A stretch of DNA of 64,000 nucleotides from CAVTLG01 sp963735495 (GCA_963735495.1 CAVTLG010000015.1:124001-188000); one strand, 5' to 3'; positions 52,119 through 61,594 are shown, numbered from the stretch's first letter. A program made the numbers and translations. The notes: generated by a model from the letters alone, not told the origin.

Positions 52119-53696
52119 ATGGCAATAGCAATTGAAAGCGTCGTGTCGCGCGCACAAAAACCGTTTAAAAATGCTGCTCTCAGCGATTTTTCACAGGCAG
52201 ATCAGCAATTGGCCCAGCAAGCTGCAATAGATCAGGTCAAGAGCGAGTTGGGGCGCAGCTATCCACTCATTATCGGCGACAGGAAGATCAGCAGCGACCA
52301 GACGTTTGCTTCGATTAATCCTGCCCAACCTGAACAGGTGATTGGACATTTTGTCAAAGCCACAGTCTCACAGGCCAATGAGGCCATAGCCAGTGCAGTT
52401 ACCGCCTTCGAGTTGTGGCGGCATGTTCCAGCCGAAGAACGCGCAGGATATCTTTTCGCTGCCGCTGACCTACTGCGCCAACGCCGCTTTTATATGAACG
52501 CCTGGATGATTTATGAGGCGGGCAAAAGTTGGGTGGAAGCCGATGCCGATACAGCCGAAGCTATCGATTTTCTGGAGTTCTACGCCCGTGAAATGGTACG
52601 TCTGGCGCAAGGTCAACCGGTGGTCCAGGTCGAGGGTGAGGATAATGCATTGGTCTATATCCCCCTTGGCGTCGCGGCTGTGATTCCGCCCTGGAACTTT
52701 CCGTGCGCGATTATGGTCGGCATGACCAGCGCAGCCGTTGTCACCGGCAACACAGTCGTGCTCAAACCCGCCAGCACAGCCCCCGCTATCGCTTACCAGT
52801 TTGTTCGCATCCTGGAAGAGATTGGATTGCCCACTGGCGTAGTGAACTTTCTGACCGGCTCAGGCGCCGTCGTTGGCGATACGTTGGTGGACCATCCACA
52901 AACACGCTTCATAGCTTTCACGGGATCACGCGATGTCGGCTTGCACATCTACGAACACGCCTCCAGGCTACAGAAAGGTCAGCGTTGGCTGAAACGCTCG
53001 ATCCTGGAAATGGGCGGCAAAGATGCCGTGGTGGTAGATGAAACCGCTGACCTGGACGCTGCCGCGCAGGGTATTGTTACTTCGGCCTTTGGCTTCCAGG
53101 GACAAAAATGCTCCGCAGGCTCGCGCGCGATTATCGTGGCGGAGGTCTATGACCAGGTGATACAAAAGGTTGTGGAGAAGACCAAACAATTAACCATGGG
53201 CGATGTGACCCGGCCAGACATCTTTATGGGTCCGGTCATCGATGAACATGCACAGAAGAAAATCCTGGAGTATATTGAGATCGGCAAAACTGAAGGTCGT
53301 CTGCTCGTTGGTGGCGCAGCGCATGGTCCTGGCTACTTCATTGAACCCACGATCATTGCCGACGTCGACCCACAGGCGCGCATCGCGCAAGAGGAAATCT
53401 TTGGTCCAGTGCTCGCGGTGATTAAAGCGCAAGACTTTGCCGAGGCCCTGGATATCGCCAATAATACCAAGTATGGCCTGACTGGCGCACTCTACTCGCA
53501 CGATCCACAACGCATCGCATTGGCGAAAGCAGAGTACCACGTAGGCAATCTGTACTTCAATCGGAAATGTACCGGTGCACTGGTAGGCGTCCAACCGTTT
53601 GGCGGCTTCAATATGTCGGGCACAGACTCTAAGGCCGGTGGCGGGGACTACTTGCTCCTGTTCACGCAGGCAAAGGCGATCTCTGTCAAAAAGTAG
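52119..53696 (+). CDS. pruA: L-glutamate gamma-semialdehyde dehydrogenase (1-pyrroline-5-carboxylate dehydrogenase)
   Basis: A 525-residue NAD aldehyde dehydrogenase of the RocA/PruA type that makes glutamate in proline breakdown. It has the N-terminal extension typical of that group, PPWNFP, the active-site Glu in LEMGGKDA, the catalytic Cys in FQGQKCSAGSR and EEIFGPVLAV. A separate proline dehydrogenase is not in the window. The MBL hydrolase gene follows 16 bases later. Confidence 0.92.
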   Translation: MAIAIESVVSRAQKPFKNAALSDFSQADQQLAQQAAIDQVKSELGRSYPLIIGDRKISSDQTFASINPAQPEQVIGHFVKATVSQANEAIASAVTAFELWRHVPAEERAGYLFAAADLLRQRRFYMNAWMIYEAGKSWVEADADTAEAIDFLEFYAREMVRLAQGQPVVQVEGEDNALVYIPLGVAAVIPPWNFPCAIMVGMTSAAVVTGNTVVLKPASTAPAIAYQFVRILEEIGLPTGVVNFLTGSGAVVGDTLVDHPQTRFIAFTGSRDVGLHIYEHASRLQKGQRWLKRSILEMGGKDAVVVDETADLDAAAQGIVTSAFGFQGQKCSAGSRAIIVAEVYDQVIQKVVEKTKQLTMGDVTRPDIFMGPVIDEHAQKKILEYIEIGKTEGRLLVGGAAHGPGYFIEPTIIADVDPQARIAQEEIFGPVLAVIKAQDFAEALDIANNTKYGLTGALYSHDPQRIALAKAEYHVGNLYFNRKCTGALVGVQPFGGFNMSGTDSKAGGGDYLLLFTQAKAISVKK

Positions 53697-53712
53697 AAAG
53701 AAGGAGCGTCCC

Positions 53713-54651
53713 TTGGCAACGATAAAATCTCTCAGCCCTGGACTCTGGCAACTTGCATTGCCGTTCCAGGGAGAAACAGGCTTGATTGGTCCATACCTGC
53801 TGGCCGGAAAAAATGAACTCGCACTGATTGATCCCGGCCCGGAAACAACAGTCGATGCGTTGAAACTATCGCTCGGTGAGGCTGGCTTTGCATTGCAGGA
53901 TGTCACGCATGTGCTGGCTACCCATATTCACCTGGATCACACTGGCGCGGTGGGCTCTCTGTTGCCCGCCATGCCCAAAGCTCATGTGTATGTGCATAGT
54001 AAGGGCGCTCCACATTTGATCGATCCGACAAAGTTTGTGGCCAGTGCTGGCCGCATCTATGGCCAACGCATGCAGGAACTATGGGGCAAGGTCGAGGCGG
54101 TCCCGCAAGAGCGTGTCCATGTGATTGATGGGGGTGACGTCCTCAATGTCACTGGTCGTCGCCTGGAAGTGCACTATACTCCGGGTCACGCAATCCATCA
54201 CGTGGTCTTTTTTGATGTTCACTCCGGCGAACTGTTCGCAGGCGATGTAGCTGGCGTACGCTTGCAGGATGTCGATTATGTACGACCACCCACTCCACCA
54301 CCTGATCTGGACCTGGAAGCATGGTCCGAGAGCTTGAGCTTGCTCAAACGCTTACACCCCGACGTGCTGTATCTCAGCCACTTCGGTCCCATCAATGCGC
54401 CAACGCACGTGATAGATCGCTTGCGCGAAAAGCTTGTCTCGTGGGGCGACTTTGTGCTGGGAGCGATGCGCGATGGGAAGAGCGAGGATGAAATTATTCA
54501 CGAGCTGCGCGCACACACGGAGCCGGAGTTGCTGCGCTGCGCGGGCGACGATACTACTGCGCTGAAACAGTATGACCTGGCAACGAATTATCCAATGACG
54601 GTGCAGGGTTATATGCGCTACTGGCAGAAACATCACCCGGAGCGTTTATAG
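53713..54651 (+). CDS. MBL-fold metallohydrolase
   Basis: A 312-residue zinc hydrolase. The metal motif is THIHLDHTGAVG; later ligands lie in YTPGHAIHH, FAGDVAG and SHFG. The C-terminal 75 residues are helical and may bind substrate. The start is TTG 53713 behind AAGGAG; it lies 16 bases after pruA, so the genes are likely co-transcribed. The substrate is unknown (glyoxalase II-like and lactonase-like members are common). Confidence 0.88.
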   Translation: MATIKSLSPGLWQLALPFQGETGLIGPYLLAGKNELALIDPGPETTVDALKLSLGEAGFALQDVTHVLATHIHLDHTGAVGSLLPAMPKAHVYVHSKGAPHLIDPTKFVASAGRIYGQRMQELWGKVEAVPQERVHVIDGGDVLNVTGRRLEVHYTPGHAIHHVVFFDVHSGELFAGDVAGVRLQDVDYVRPPTPPPDLDLEAWSESLSLLKRLHPDVLYLSHFGPINAPTHVIDRLREKLVSWGDFVLGAMRDGKSEDEIIHELRAHTEPELLRCAGDDTTALKQYDLATNYPMTVQGYMRYWQKHHPERL

Positions 54652-54700
54652 CGTTTGCTCGCAGGATATTATAAACGCATTTCATGAGTTTTACGTCAGA

Positions 54701-54742
54701 TTGCCTCTCCATCTCGCTCTAGCTCGCGTAGAAGAGAGGCAA
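54701..54742 (+). terminator. Hairpin after the MBL hydrolase gene
   Basis: TTGCCTCTC (54701-54709) pairs with GAGAGGCAA (54734-54742), followed by GTTCTCTC. Confidence 0.5.
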
Positions 54743-54788
54743 GTTCTCTCGTACTAGCGTGTACGGACGATCATGACTAACAGAAGCA

Positions 54789-54811
54789 TTCCCCGCCTTT
54801 CAAGCGGGGAA
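54789..54811 (-). terminator. GC-rich hairpin after the DUF4388-like gene
   Basis: TTCCCCGC (54789-54796) pairs with GCGGGGAA (54804-54811), directly after the minus-strand stop. The CCCCGCCTTT...GCGGGG form is also like end hairpins of IS200/IS605-type elements, but no other trace of one is present. Confidence 0.5.
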
Positions 54812-54814
54812 ATC

Positions 54815-55621
54815 TCAAAGACTGCCGCTGGACAAGAGGTGTGTGTCTATACGAAAGACGCCCAGGCTGACAAGTGCCGGTCCCAGATCTTGCAACGCCC
54901 CGATGATGAGTTGATGCGCGTCTTTCTCTCCAATGATGGGGGCACAAAAATGCTGACAGATGGCGATGAGGGCGGTGAAACCTTCAAGCAGGTCCTCGCG
55001 CGACATACGATCCAGATGCGTACGGTCAGTAATCTGTAGATAGCCTGTGGACACGATCTTTAGACTGGCAAAAGCAGGAAAGGTAGAGGAGCAGTCGGCC
55101 AGGATGTCTTGCAAGACGGTAAAGGCTTCCCGTGGACCAACCAGGTGCGCCACAGCGATAGAGACACGACGCGTGCCTTCGATCAGCACACGCCACTCCC
55201 AGGGTGCGATTAGTTGCTGTGCGTCAGAGGAAGAGATCACGTCACCGTCTATAATACGTGGAGTGGGGAGCTGCGGTAACGCCAGAATACCGCGCCGCGA
55301 TAACTGGATCAGGGTCTGCTCTAACAGTCGCTCATGTGTGTCATTCAGCGTCGCCTCAATGGTCACAGCTCCGCGATCAAAACGGACGTTCGCGCGCTTC
55401 CATTCCTGCAACTCCAGCAGAATCTTCTGTGCATCACCGTGATAGCCAACCACATGCACCAGTTTTCCTGCACGAAAGTAAAGATGAACAATCGCCAGAT
55501 GATCAAGATTGCGCAGAGAAAGACGACCAAACGCACGTGTGCGTTTGATATGATCAACAACCGCAGCTAGATCGGTCAGCGAACCTTGCCACGACGCTCC
55601 AAAAAGACTAGCCTGGGCCAC
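54815..55621 (-). CDS. DUF4388 (PATAN-like) domain protein
   Basis: A 268-residue soluble protein. The first 100 residues match the DUF4388/PATAN pattern (GSLTDLAAVVDHIKRTRAFGRLSL ... VHLYFRAGKLVHVVG ... ILLELQEWKRANVRFD), a domain often found in signalling systems. The remaining 160 residues are of unknown type. It starts at GTG 55621. It lies about 320 bases from the response regulator on the same strand. Confidence 0.65.
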   Translation of the reverse strand: MAQASLFGASWQGSLTDLAAVVDHIKRTRAFGRLSLRNLDHLAIVHLYFRAGKLVHVVGYHGDAQKILLELQEWKRANVRFDRGAVTIEATLNDTHERLLEQTLIQLSRRGILALPQLPTPRIIDGDVISSSDAQQLIAPWEWRVLIEGTRRVSIAVAHLVGPREAFTVLQDILADCSSTFPAFASLKIVSTGYLQITDRTHLDRMSREDLLEGFTALIAICQHFCAPIIGEKDAHQLIIGALQDLGPALVSLGVFRIDTHLLSSGSL

Positions 55622-55780
55622 TATAACCTACTGCTTTCTATGCGAAAATCCCCAATTACAAATGCCCAAATGAGAGAACAATGATCATGACCACATAATA
55701 CATACAAGCACCTCCACATGTCAAGAAAACTAGGAGCAGCAGGCGCATCAATTTATGTCTACGGCGACCTTTGTGGCTAT

Positions 55781-55817
55781 AAAACTGCGCATCCCAACAC
55801 GAAGCAGCGATGCGCAG
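55781..55817 (-). terminator. Intrinsic terminator downstream of the OmpR-type regulator
   Basis: CTGCGCATC (55785-55793) and GATGCGCAG (55809-55817) form a 9-bp stem. On the minus strand it is followed by TTTT (55781-55784). It lies in the 317-base gap 55622-55938, where no gene is otherwise credible. Confidence 0.7.
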
Positions 55818-55938
55818 GTGCTTAGCTACGAAGAAATAAGCACGACCAGCAAACAAGAGCAGAATTTTTCTACTGGCCGCACCAGCAAAACAGAGCAATG
55901 GGCATAAAAACATGAAATGACGATCTGAGCAAGAGATG

Positions 55939-56685
55939 TTAGAGAGAAACCATACGCAATGCGCGCTCGGATACCTCATCGTCCTGGGACTCCTCAGCAG
56001 GACGATGAACCAGCGTATAGCCTACACCTGGCACCGTCAGGATGAACTGAGGATTGCTCGGATCAACTTCGACTTTTTGACGGAGATGACGAATATGCGA
56101 TTTGATGAGATAGGCATCACCATCGCCAGCATAGCCCCATACATGCGTGACGATCTGGTTAGCAGTACAGACATCATTGACATTAATAGCCAGTAAATGC
56201 AAAAGCTTACTCTCGGTCGGCGTCAAACGAGCTGTTTGACCGTTGACCGTTACCTCGTTGCGCAGTGAGTCAATGTTGATCGCACCAACAGAGATAAGAG
56301 CAGAAGACCGCCGTTCTCCATTAGTGCGCGCGCGCCGACTCACCGCGCGGATATGCGCGACGAGTTGAGAAGGGTAGAAAGGCTTGCGTAAGTAGTCATC
56401 AGCACCGGATTCCAAAGAACGGATCTCGTCCTTGACATCACGGCCATCGGTCACCACAAGAGTAAGAGCGTCATGCACCATACGCAACTCTCGACAGAGA
56501 GAAAGCATATCCACCTCTTTGAGCATGGTATCCAGGATCACGAGGTCTGGTTGATACTCAAGCCACTCGCTCCTGGCACGCTCGGCAGTATATGCACGAT
56601 GAACCTCATAGCCCAGTGTCTTGAGCCAACTCGTGAGCATATCGACCAAATCACGGTCACTATCAATGACCAGTAACTTCATCAT
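55939..56685 (-). CDS. OmpR/PhoB-family response regulator
   Basis: A 248-residue two-domain regulator. The receiver domain (residues 1-120) has acidic DSDRD, phospho-acceptor Asp in LVILDTMLKEVDM, and RKPFYPSQL with the conserved Lys. The C-terminal winged helix has LTPTESKLLHLLAINVNDVCT and IKSHIRHLRQKVE...VPGVGYTL. GAGAGGTG precedes ATG 56685. No histidine kinase lies near it. Confidence 0.93.
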   Translation of the reverse strand: MMKLLVIDSDRDLVDMLTSWLKTLGYEVHRAYTAERARSEWLEYQPDLVILDTMLKEVDMLSLCRELRMVHDALTLVVTDGRDVKDEIRSLESGADDYLRKPFYPSQLVAHIRAVSRRARTNGERRSSALISVGAINIDSLRNEVTVNGQTARLTPTESKLLHLLAINVNDVCTANQIVTHVWGYAGDGDAYLIKSHIRHLRQKVEVDPSNPQFILTVPGVGYTLVHRPAEESQDDEVSERALRMVSL

Positions 56686-57321
56686 TTCACCTCTCTGCTT
56701 CACAGACAGCATAAAAAGCACTTTATAGCAACAACACACTATTTCTTCTAGCACTATTGCATACGAAATGTTTATCCTAGAGGTTATGTAAGTCAGACGA
56801 AAGATGCTTTGAGGAACTGATTGCCGACTGCTAGCATAACTCTTCCCCCTAAAAACAAAACAGTCAGCAAGGAAATGTAACTGCAACATACGCAGCAATA
56901 GACTACACGTAACCACGGAATAAACCCCTACTGTGATAGCATTATCGACTATCGTCTGATGAATACTATACCCTACGCATTCCCAGATTGCAACATAGAA
57001 ATTGGTAATTGCTCACACCTTATCGTGTCTCTGAAGATACAATTTTTTACCCTTAAGTCACTTTAGCCTCTATAGAAGCTATTACATATATAGGAGCAAA
57101 AATTCCTTTTTCTCACACATAAAATCAAGGAAAGGTGGGGAGATTCCGTATAATATGTGAAATTTAACATCTTTACACAATTGATCATAAATCAATACCT
57201 GCGCCATATTCACATTTATAATGCAACTGTGCGAGCACATGAGACCAAAAAAAGACCTTCGCACAACGAAGGTCGCAGAATATAGAACATCGAGAATGTA
57301 AAACGTGGACAACAGCTCAAA
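56686..57321. other. AT-rich intergenic region with an operon terminator
   Basis: 636 bases without a credible gene; most are AT-rich. The one distinct signal is the minus-strand terminator at 57247-57274, described separately. Confidence 0.5.
57247..57274 (-). terminator. Intrinsic terminator of the aroKB-to-PAP2 operon
   Basis: GACCTTCG (57254-57261) pairs with CGAAGGTC (57267-57274) around CACAA. The seven A residues at 57247-57253 become a U-tract on the minus strand. It lies about 48 bases after the PAP2-like gene. Confidence 0.88.
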
Positions 57322-57762
57322 TCAGGAGGTGACAAGCAATGCGATGCCAATGCCCAGCAATCCACCAACGAATACTTGTATTGGCGTATGTCCGATCAAT
57401 TCACGCAAACGCTTTTCGGCCATGGGACTGCCTTGAAAAGATTCCTCGATCATCTGGTTCAGTATGCGTGCCTGAATACTCACAGCGCGGCGCACACCAG
57501 CGGCATCATACATCACAATACTAGCCAGCACAACAGCAATGGCAAAGGCAGCGGAACTCACACCCATCACGCGCCCGGTCGCCGTTGCCAGACCCGTCAC
57601 CAGCGCTGAATGCGAACTGGGCATACCTCCCGATGAAACCAGGCGACTTATAACAAGCTTCCGTTCACGAATCAGCTCGTACAGGGTCTTACAGATCTGG
57701 GCTATCGCCCACGACAGAAAAGCGGCTAGCAAAACGTGATTATCAAATAGTGAATTATTCAT
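57322..57762 (-). CDS. Divergent PAP2 (DUF212/YuiD-like) membrane protein
   Basis: A 146-residue protein with four hydrophobic segments and the divergent PAP2 signatures SGGMPSSHSALVTGLATA and MYDAAGVRRAVSIQARILNQM. The family resembles acid phosphatase/lipid phosphatase proteins, but its activity is unknown. It is the last gene of the operon, followed by the terminator. Confidence 0.9.
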   Translation of the reverse strand: MNNSLFDNHVLLAAFLSWAIAQICKTLYELIRERKLVISRLVSSGGMPSSHSALVTGLATATGRVMGVSSAAFAIAVVLASIVMYDAAGVRRAVSIQARILNQMIEESFQGSPMAEKRLRELIGHTPIQVFVGGLLGIGIALLVTS

Positions 57763-57786
57763 TGTACCCTTAGCATATCTCCCCTT

Positions 57787-58008
57787 TTATATATCCAGGG
57801 GAAGTAAGGAAATCGCACCAGCACTATCAACACCCAATTGTTGCACAGACAATTCCGCCTGCTGCAACAACTCATTGCAATGCTGAGCCAATTTCATCCC
57901 CTCTTGATAATACTGCAAAGATTGATCAAGGGGCAACTTGCCATCCTGTAAGGCGGCGATAGCAGCTTCTAACTGCTCAAAAGCCTCCTCAAAAGACTTT
58001 GTTTCCAT
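57787..58008 (-). CDS. xseB: Exodeoxyribonuclease VII small subunit
   Basis: A 73-residue helical protein: SFEEAFEQLEAAIAALQDGKLPLDQSLQYYQEGMKLAQHC is diagnostic of XseB. It binds XseA to form exonuclease VII, which degrades single-stranded DNA from either end. The gene lies 71 bases after the true-frame end of xseA. Confidence 0.95.
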   Translation of the reverse strand: METKSFEEAFEQLEAAIAALQDGKLPLDQSLQYYQEGMKLAQHCNELLQQAELSVQQLGVDSAGAISLLPLDI

Positions 58009-58079
58009 CTATTTCTCCTAATCATGATCGCAAGAGACAAGTCTATTTCAAACCAGACATAGGCGCGTCGAGAGAGAGA

Positions 58080-59301
58080 TTAAGCATGGACATCTACGAT
58101 GATAGAACCATCCTGTACCTGAATAGCCAATTGTTCTGTGGGGCGCACCTGCTGCACGCTGGTTACAACTTGCTGGTCTGCAACACGTCGTACAATAGCG
58201 TAGCCACGCGCGATGGTCAATAACGGACTCAATGAATGCAATTGTAAGGCGAGACCTCGTAAACGCTCGGCGCGCAACGAGATAGTATGCTGCATATGTG
58301 TCTGCAGGCGCTCGAACGGCATCGTCAAGTTGCTGGCGGCGATCACTGATTAAGCTTTGTGGACTGGCTCGCTGTAAATCACGCTGCGCTCGCGCCAATA
58401 CGGCTCTCAGATCATATAATTGCTCTTGCAGGAGAGCGATCAATAGTTGCTGCTTCTCCTGTACATCGCTCTGCCAGGTGGCGATATCAGGCACAACAGC
58501 CGTGGCGGCGGCAGTCGGCGTCGAAGCACGCTGGTCTGCCACGAAGTCAGCGATAGTGAAATCGGTTTCGTGCCCAACACCGCTGACCACGGGAATACGC
58601 GAACGGGCTATCGCACGCGCGACAACCTCTTCATTGAAGGCCCACAGTTCTTCGATTGAACCCCCACCACGGCCCACAATCACAACCTCCGCCTCACCAT
58701 GCTCATTCAGCAAGTCCAGCGCGGCGGCAATAGAAGCAGGAGCTTCAGCGCCTTGCACCTGCGCGGGCGAAAGAATGACGCGCGCCAGCGGATAGCGCGT
58801 CCGCAGTACCCGCAACATATCGCGCAACGCAGCCGCCTGCGGCGACGTGACAATGCCAATCACCGTTGGTTGAGCAGGTAAAGGGCGTTTGCGCTCCACG
58901 TCGAAGAGTCCCTCAGCGGCCAACCGGGTCTTCAGTTGCTCAAAACGTTGAAAGAGCGCTCCCTCACCCAGCAGTTTGACGGCATCGACGTAGAATTGCA
59001 GCTTGCCATCCCGCTCGTAAAATGAGACGCGACCGTTGACGGCCAGCGCCATGCCATCGCGCAACGCTGGTGCAGCAGTGCGCTGGCGCGCGGACTTGAA
59101 GAAGACGCAGAGCAACTGCGCGTCGCCTTCCTTCAACGTGAAATAGCAGTGTCCAGAAGGATACGTTTTGCAATTAGAGACTTCACCATGCACCCAGACA
59201 TTCTGGAGGATATCATTGGTCTCTAAAAGCTCTTTGAGGTACAATGACAGGGCGGAAACACTGATCACCGAGGGCGCATCCAGGGCATCGAACAGCTGCA
59301 T
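58080..59301 (-). CDS. xseA: Exodeoxyribonuclease VII large subunit, frame broken near the 3' end
   Basis: Catalytic subunit of exonuclease VII. Residues 1-327 read normally: OB-fold VWVHGEVSNCKTYPSGHCYFTLK, the active-site region VIGIVTSPQAAALRDML, EVVIVGRGGGSIEELWAFN, and GVGHETDFTIADFVADQRASTPTAAA. Around 58317-58322 the family-like sequence passes to the +1 frame (ERLQTHMQHTISLRAERL ... LTIARGYAIVRRV), ending at 58080. The original frame runs on to 58048 with unrelated residues. No slippery heptamer is seen. It is either a recent mutation, a sequencing error or an unusual recoding event. Confidence 0.9.
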
Positions 59302-59306
59302 GGCGC

Positions 59307-59828
59307 TTACGCTCCCTCTGCGCTGTCAATGACCATCAGTTGCTGCCCATACTCGACCGCCTGACCGTCCTGCACCAGCACTTCAACAACACGCCCGGCC
59401 ACAGAAGACTCAACCTCGTTCAGGACGTTCAGCGATTGAATCGTCCCTAATGGTTGACCAACCTTCACACGATCCCCAAGCGCAATCAGATCTTTTCCCT
59501 TCGGCCTGCCCCAGGTATGAAAAATGCCCACCAGTTGTGCGATCACCGTATACTTCGTCTCAACAGGTGCCACCATTTCAGCAGAAGCTGACGCTACAAC
59601 CCGGTACTCGCCAGGGTCATGGCTCGCCGGAACCTTGGCCTTGCGCAACACCAGGTGCATACCCTCTATAGCACGCTTCACTTCGATCTCAGAAACATCA
59701 CTCTCGTCCAGCAAGCTCACAAGACGCTGAAGCTGCGCCGTGCTGATATGATTGCCAGTATCCCGCAGCTCATGGGAGGGTGCCTCCGCATGATAGGGAT
59801 ACTCTTTGCTGCCATCCATGCTCTCCAT
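59307..59828 (-). CDS. accB: BCCP-like protein (AccB) lacking the biotinyl lysine
   Basis: A 173-residue protein in the normal accB position next to efp. The N-terminal helix pair (ISTAQLQRLVSLLDESDVSEIEVKRA) is that of AccB, and the C-terminal 80 residues are a biotinyl domain. The canonical EAMKLMNE reads QSLNVLNE, with Asn134 (codon AAC at 59427-59429) at the biotin-acceptor Lys. The protein cannot carry biotin in the usual way. No accC lies nearby. It could regulate carboxylase assembly like plant BADC proteins. ATG 59828 follows GGAAAGG. Confidence 0.85.
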   Translation of the reverse strand: MESMDGSKEYPYHAEAPSHELRDTGNHISTAQLQRLVSLLDESDVSEIEVKRAIEGMHLVLRKAKVPASHDPGEYRVVASASAEMVAPVETKYTVIAQLVGIFHTWGRPKGKDLIALGDRVKVGQPLGTIQSLNVLNEVESSVAGRVVEVLVQDGQAVEYGQQLMVIDSAEGA

Positions 59829-59878
59829 CAATACCTTTCCCAGATTGCTTCAGGTGCGATACACCTCAGGCGTACCTG

Positions 59879-60436
59879 TTAGACACGCTCAACATAGGCT
59901 CCCGATGTCGTGTTCACACGAATCAACTCGCCTGTCGAGAGGAAAAGCGGCACCTGTACGACCAGTCCCGTTTCGGTAGTAGCAGGCTTGGTACCGCCTG
60001 TCGCAGTATCACCCTTATAACCTGGCTCGGTATAGGTGATGCGCAGAACAACCTTTTCAGGCAGTTCAACCGACAACGGCTCCTCACCGTAACGCACAAT
60101 GATTAATTCCAGGTTGTCAACCAGGTAGTTTTTAGCATCACCCAACTGCGCGGATGTTAATACGATGTCTTCATACGTACTCGTTTCCATGAAATGATAC
60201 TGATCATCATCCTGGTACTGATAGGTCACATTGGACTGATCCAGGTAGATACGTTTAAATTTATCGCCTGCATCACACGTACGCTCGAAGATCGCACCAG
60301 AACGCAGATTGCGCACTTTCATACGCACAATTGCGCCCCCACGACCAATTTTCACATGCTGCCAATCTATAATGCTACAGAGTTGACCCTCAAATTCAAT
60401 GGTAAACCCCTTCCTGAGGTCGCCTGTCGATATCAT
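59879..60436 (-). CDS. efp: Elongation factor P
   Basis: A 185-residue three-domain factor that rescues ribosomes stalled on proline runs. Segments are GQLCSIIDWQHVKIGRGGAIVRMKVRNL (domain I), the OB-fold ITYTEPGYKGDTATGGTKPATTETG, and TGELIRVNTTSGAYVERV at the end. The tip residue of the domain I loop is Arg32 instead of the more common Lys. AGGAGATC precedes ATG 60436. Confidence 0.96.
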   Translation of the reverse strand: MISTGDLRKGFTIEFEGQLCSIIDWQHVKIGRGGAIVRMKVRNLRSGAIFERTCDAGDKFKRIYLDQSNVTYQYQDDDQYHFMETSTYEDIVLTSAQLGDAKNYLVDNLELIIVRYGEEPLSVELPEKVVLRITYTEPGYKGDTATGGTKPATTETGLVVQVPLFLSTGELIRVNTTSGAYVERV

Positions 60437-60450
60437 AAACAAGATCTCCT

Positions 60451-61551
60451 TTAACGCTGAATCACCAGTTCTGTCGGTGATTGCGTCAGTACTTCAACAC
60501 CATCTTCTGTCACCAGGACACAATCTTCGACCCGTGTGCCGGTCCAACCAGGAATATAGACGCCAGGCTCGACTGTCACCACACTACCCGCTGGCAGGAT
60601 CACCGTCTCAGGGGTGCGCTGCGCGAGATTAGGCCCTTCATGGATCTGTAAACCAACACCATGGCCGGTACTGTGAATGTAATATTGTGCCAATCCGGCA
60701 GCATCCAGGACATTGCGGGCTATCGCGTCACCCTCACGACCAGGGATGCCAGCATGCAATCCCTGCTCACAGGTCTTCATCGCGCTTAAAACAGTCTCGT
60801 AGACCTCACGCATGCGCGGCTCCGCAGGCTCACCAAGGCAGATCGTGCGCGTCATGTCCGCGCAGTAGCCCTGGTAACGCGCGCCCATATCAATGGTGAT
60901 TAACTCACCAGGCTGGATACGACGTGTGCCGGGAACCGCGTGCGGCATTGAACCGTTGGGACCAGATGCCACGATTGTGTCAAATGACGTCCCGTCTGCT
61001 CCCAGTTCAACCATTGTACGCGAAATTTCCCAGGCCACCTCCTTTTCAGTCATACCAGGCTGAATCCACTGACAAATGTGGGCAAATGTTTCATCCGTAA
61101 TAGCAATGGCACGCTTCAATAAAGCCAGCTCTTGAGGCTGCTTAATCCAACGCTGCGTGTTGAGCACAACCTGTGCGAAAGGCTGCAAGGTAAAAATGCC
61201 ATTACCTGCCTGACTGTACTTCTCATAGATCGCATAGCTGACTTCCGCTGACTCAAAGCCGATCTTCTTCCAAGCATGCTCATCCGCCAGAGAGGCAATG
61301 GTCTGGGCATATTCACGATCCGGCGGGACAACAACTTGCCAGCCAGGTGCCTCGCGCTTAGCAATTTCCTGGTAGAGCGTATTCGTGAGCAGAATTTGTT
61401 GCTGCGCTCCCACCAGGAGAAAATTAGTTCCAGGCTCATCATTCAGCCACCCACTGAGATAGCTGCTGTTCTGCGGCTGCGTGACGAGAAAAGCATCGAC
61501 GCCTTGCTCCGCCATCCATGTACGAAATTGCTGTATGCGCTCTTGACTCAT
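60451..61551 (-). CDS. M24B metallopeptidase (Xaa-Pro aminopeptidase-like)
   Basis: A 366-residue peptidase of the PepQ/PepP type. The creatinase-like N-domain is followed by the pita-bread fold with metal ligands in ITIDMGA, YCADMTRTI, GHGVGLQIHEGP, VTVEPGVY and RVEDCVLV, all intact. The operon order M24-efp-accB is typical of many bacteria. It probably cleaves X-Pro bonds in dipeptides or peptides. Confidence 0.93.
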   Translation of the reverse strand: MSQERIQQFRTWMAEQGVDAFLVTQPQNSSYLSGWLNDEPGTNFLLVGAQQQILLTNTLYQEIAKREAPGWQVVVPPDREYAQTIASLADEHAWKKIGFESAEVSYAIYEKYSQAGNGIFTLQPFAQVVLNTQRWIKQPQELALLKRAIAITDETFAHICQWIQPGMTEKEVAWEISRTMVELGADGTSFDTIVASGPNGSMPHAVPGTRRIQPGELITIDMGARYQGYCADMTRTICLGEPAEPRMREVYETVLSAMKTCEQGLHAGIPGREGDAIARNVLDAAGLAQYYIHSTGHGVGLQIHEGPNLAQRTPETVILPAGSVVTVEPGVYIPGWTGTRVEDCVLVTEDGVEVLTQSPTELVIQR

Positions 61552-61594
61552 GCCTATCCCTCTTTATTTGCACTATTTCCCAGCAAGAAAAGTC

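Noticed and set aside
54789..54811. GC-rich hairpin considered as the end of a second IS200/IS605 element
   Set aside because: No tnpA or tnpB remnant lies near it; it sits where a terminator for the DUF4388-like gene is expected.
55656..55979. 107-residue minus-strand frame in the gap after the OmpR-type regulator
   Set aside because: It overlaps the regulator 3' end, runs through the terminator hairpin and has no ribosome site.
58296..58345. Programmed frameshift in xseA considered as the main explanation
   Set aside because: No slippery heptamer, in-frame stop or Shine-Dalgarno-like stimulator is visible; mutation or sequence error is simpler.
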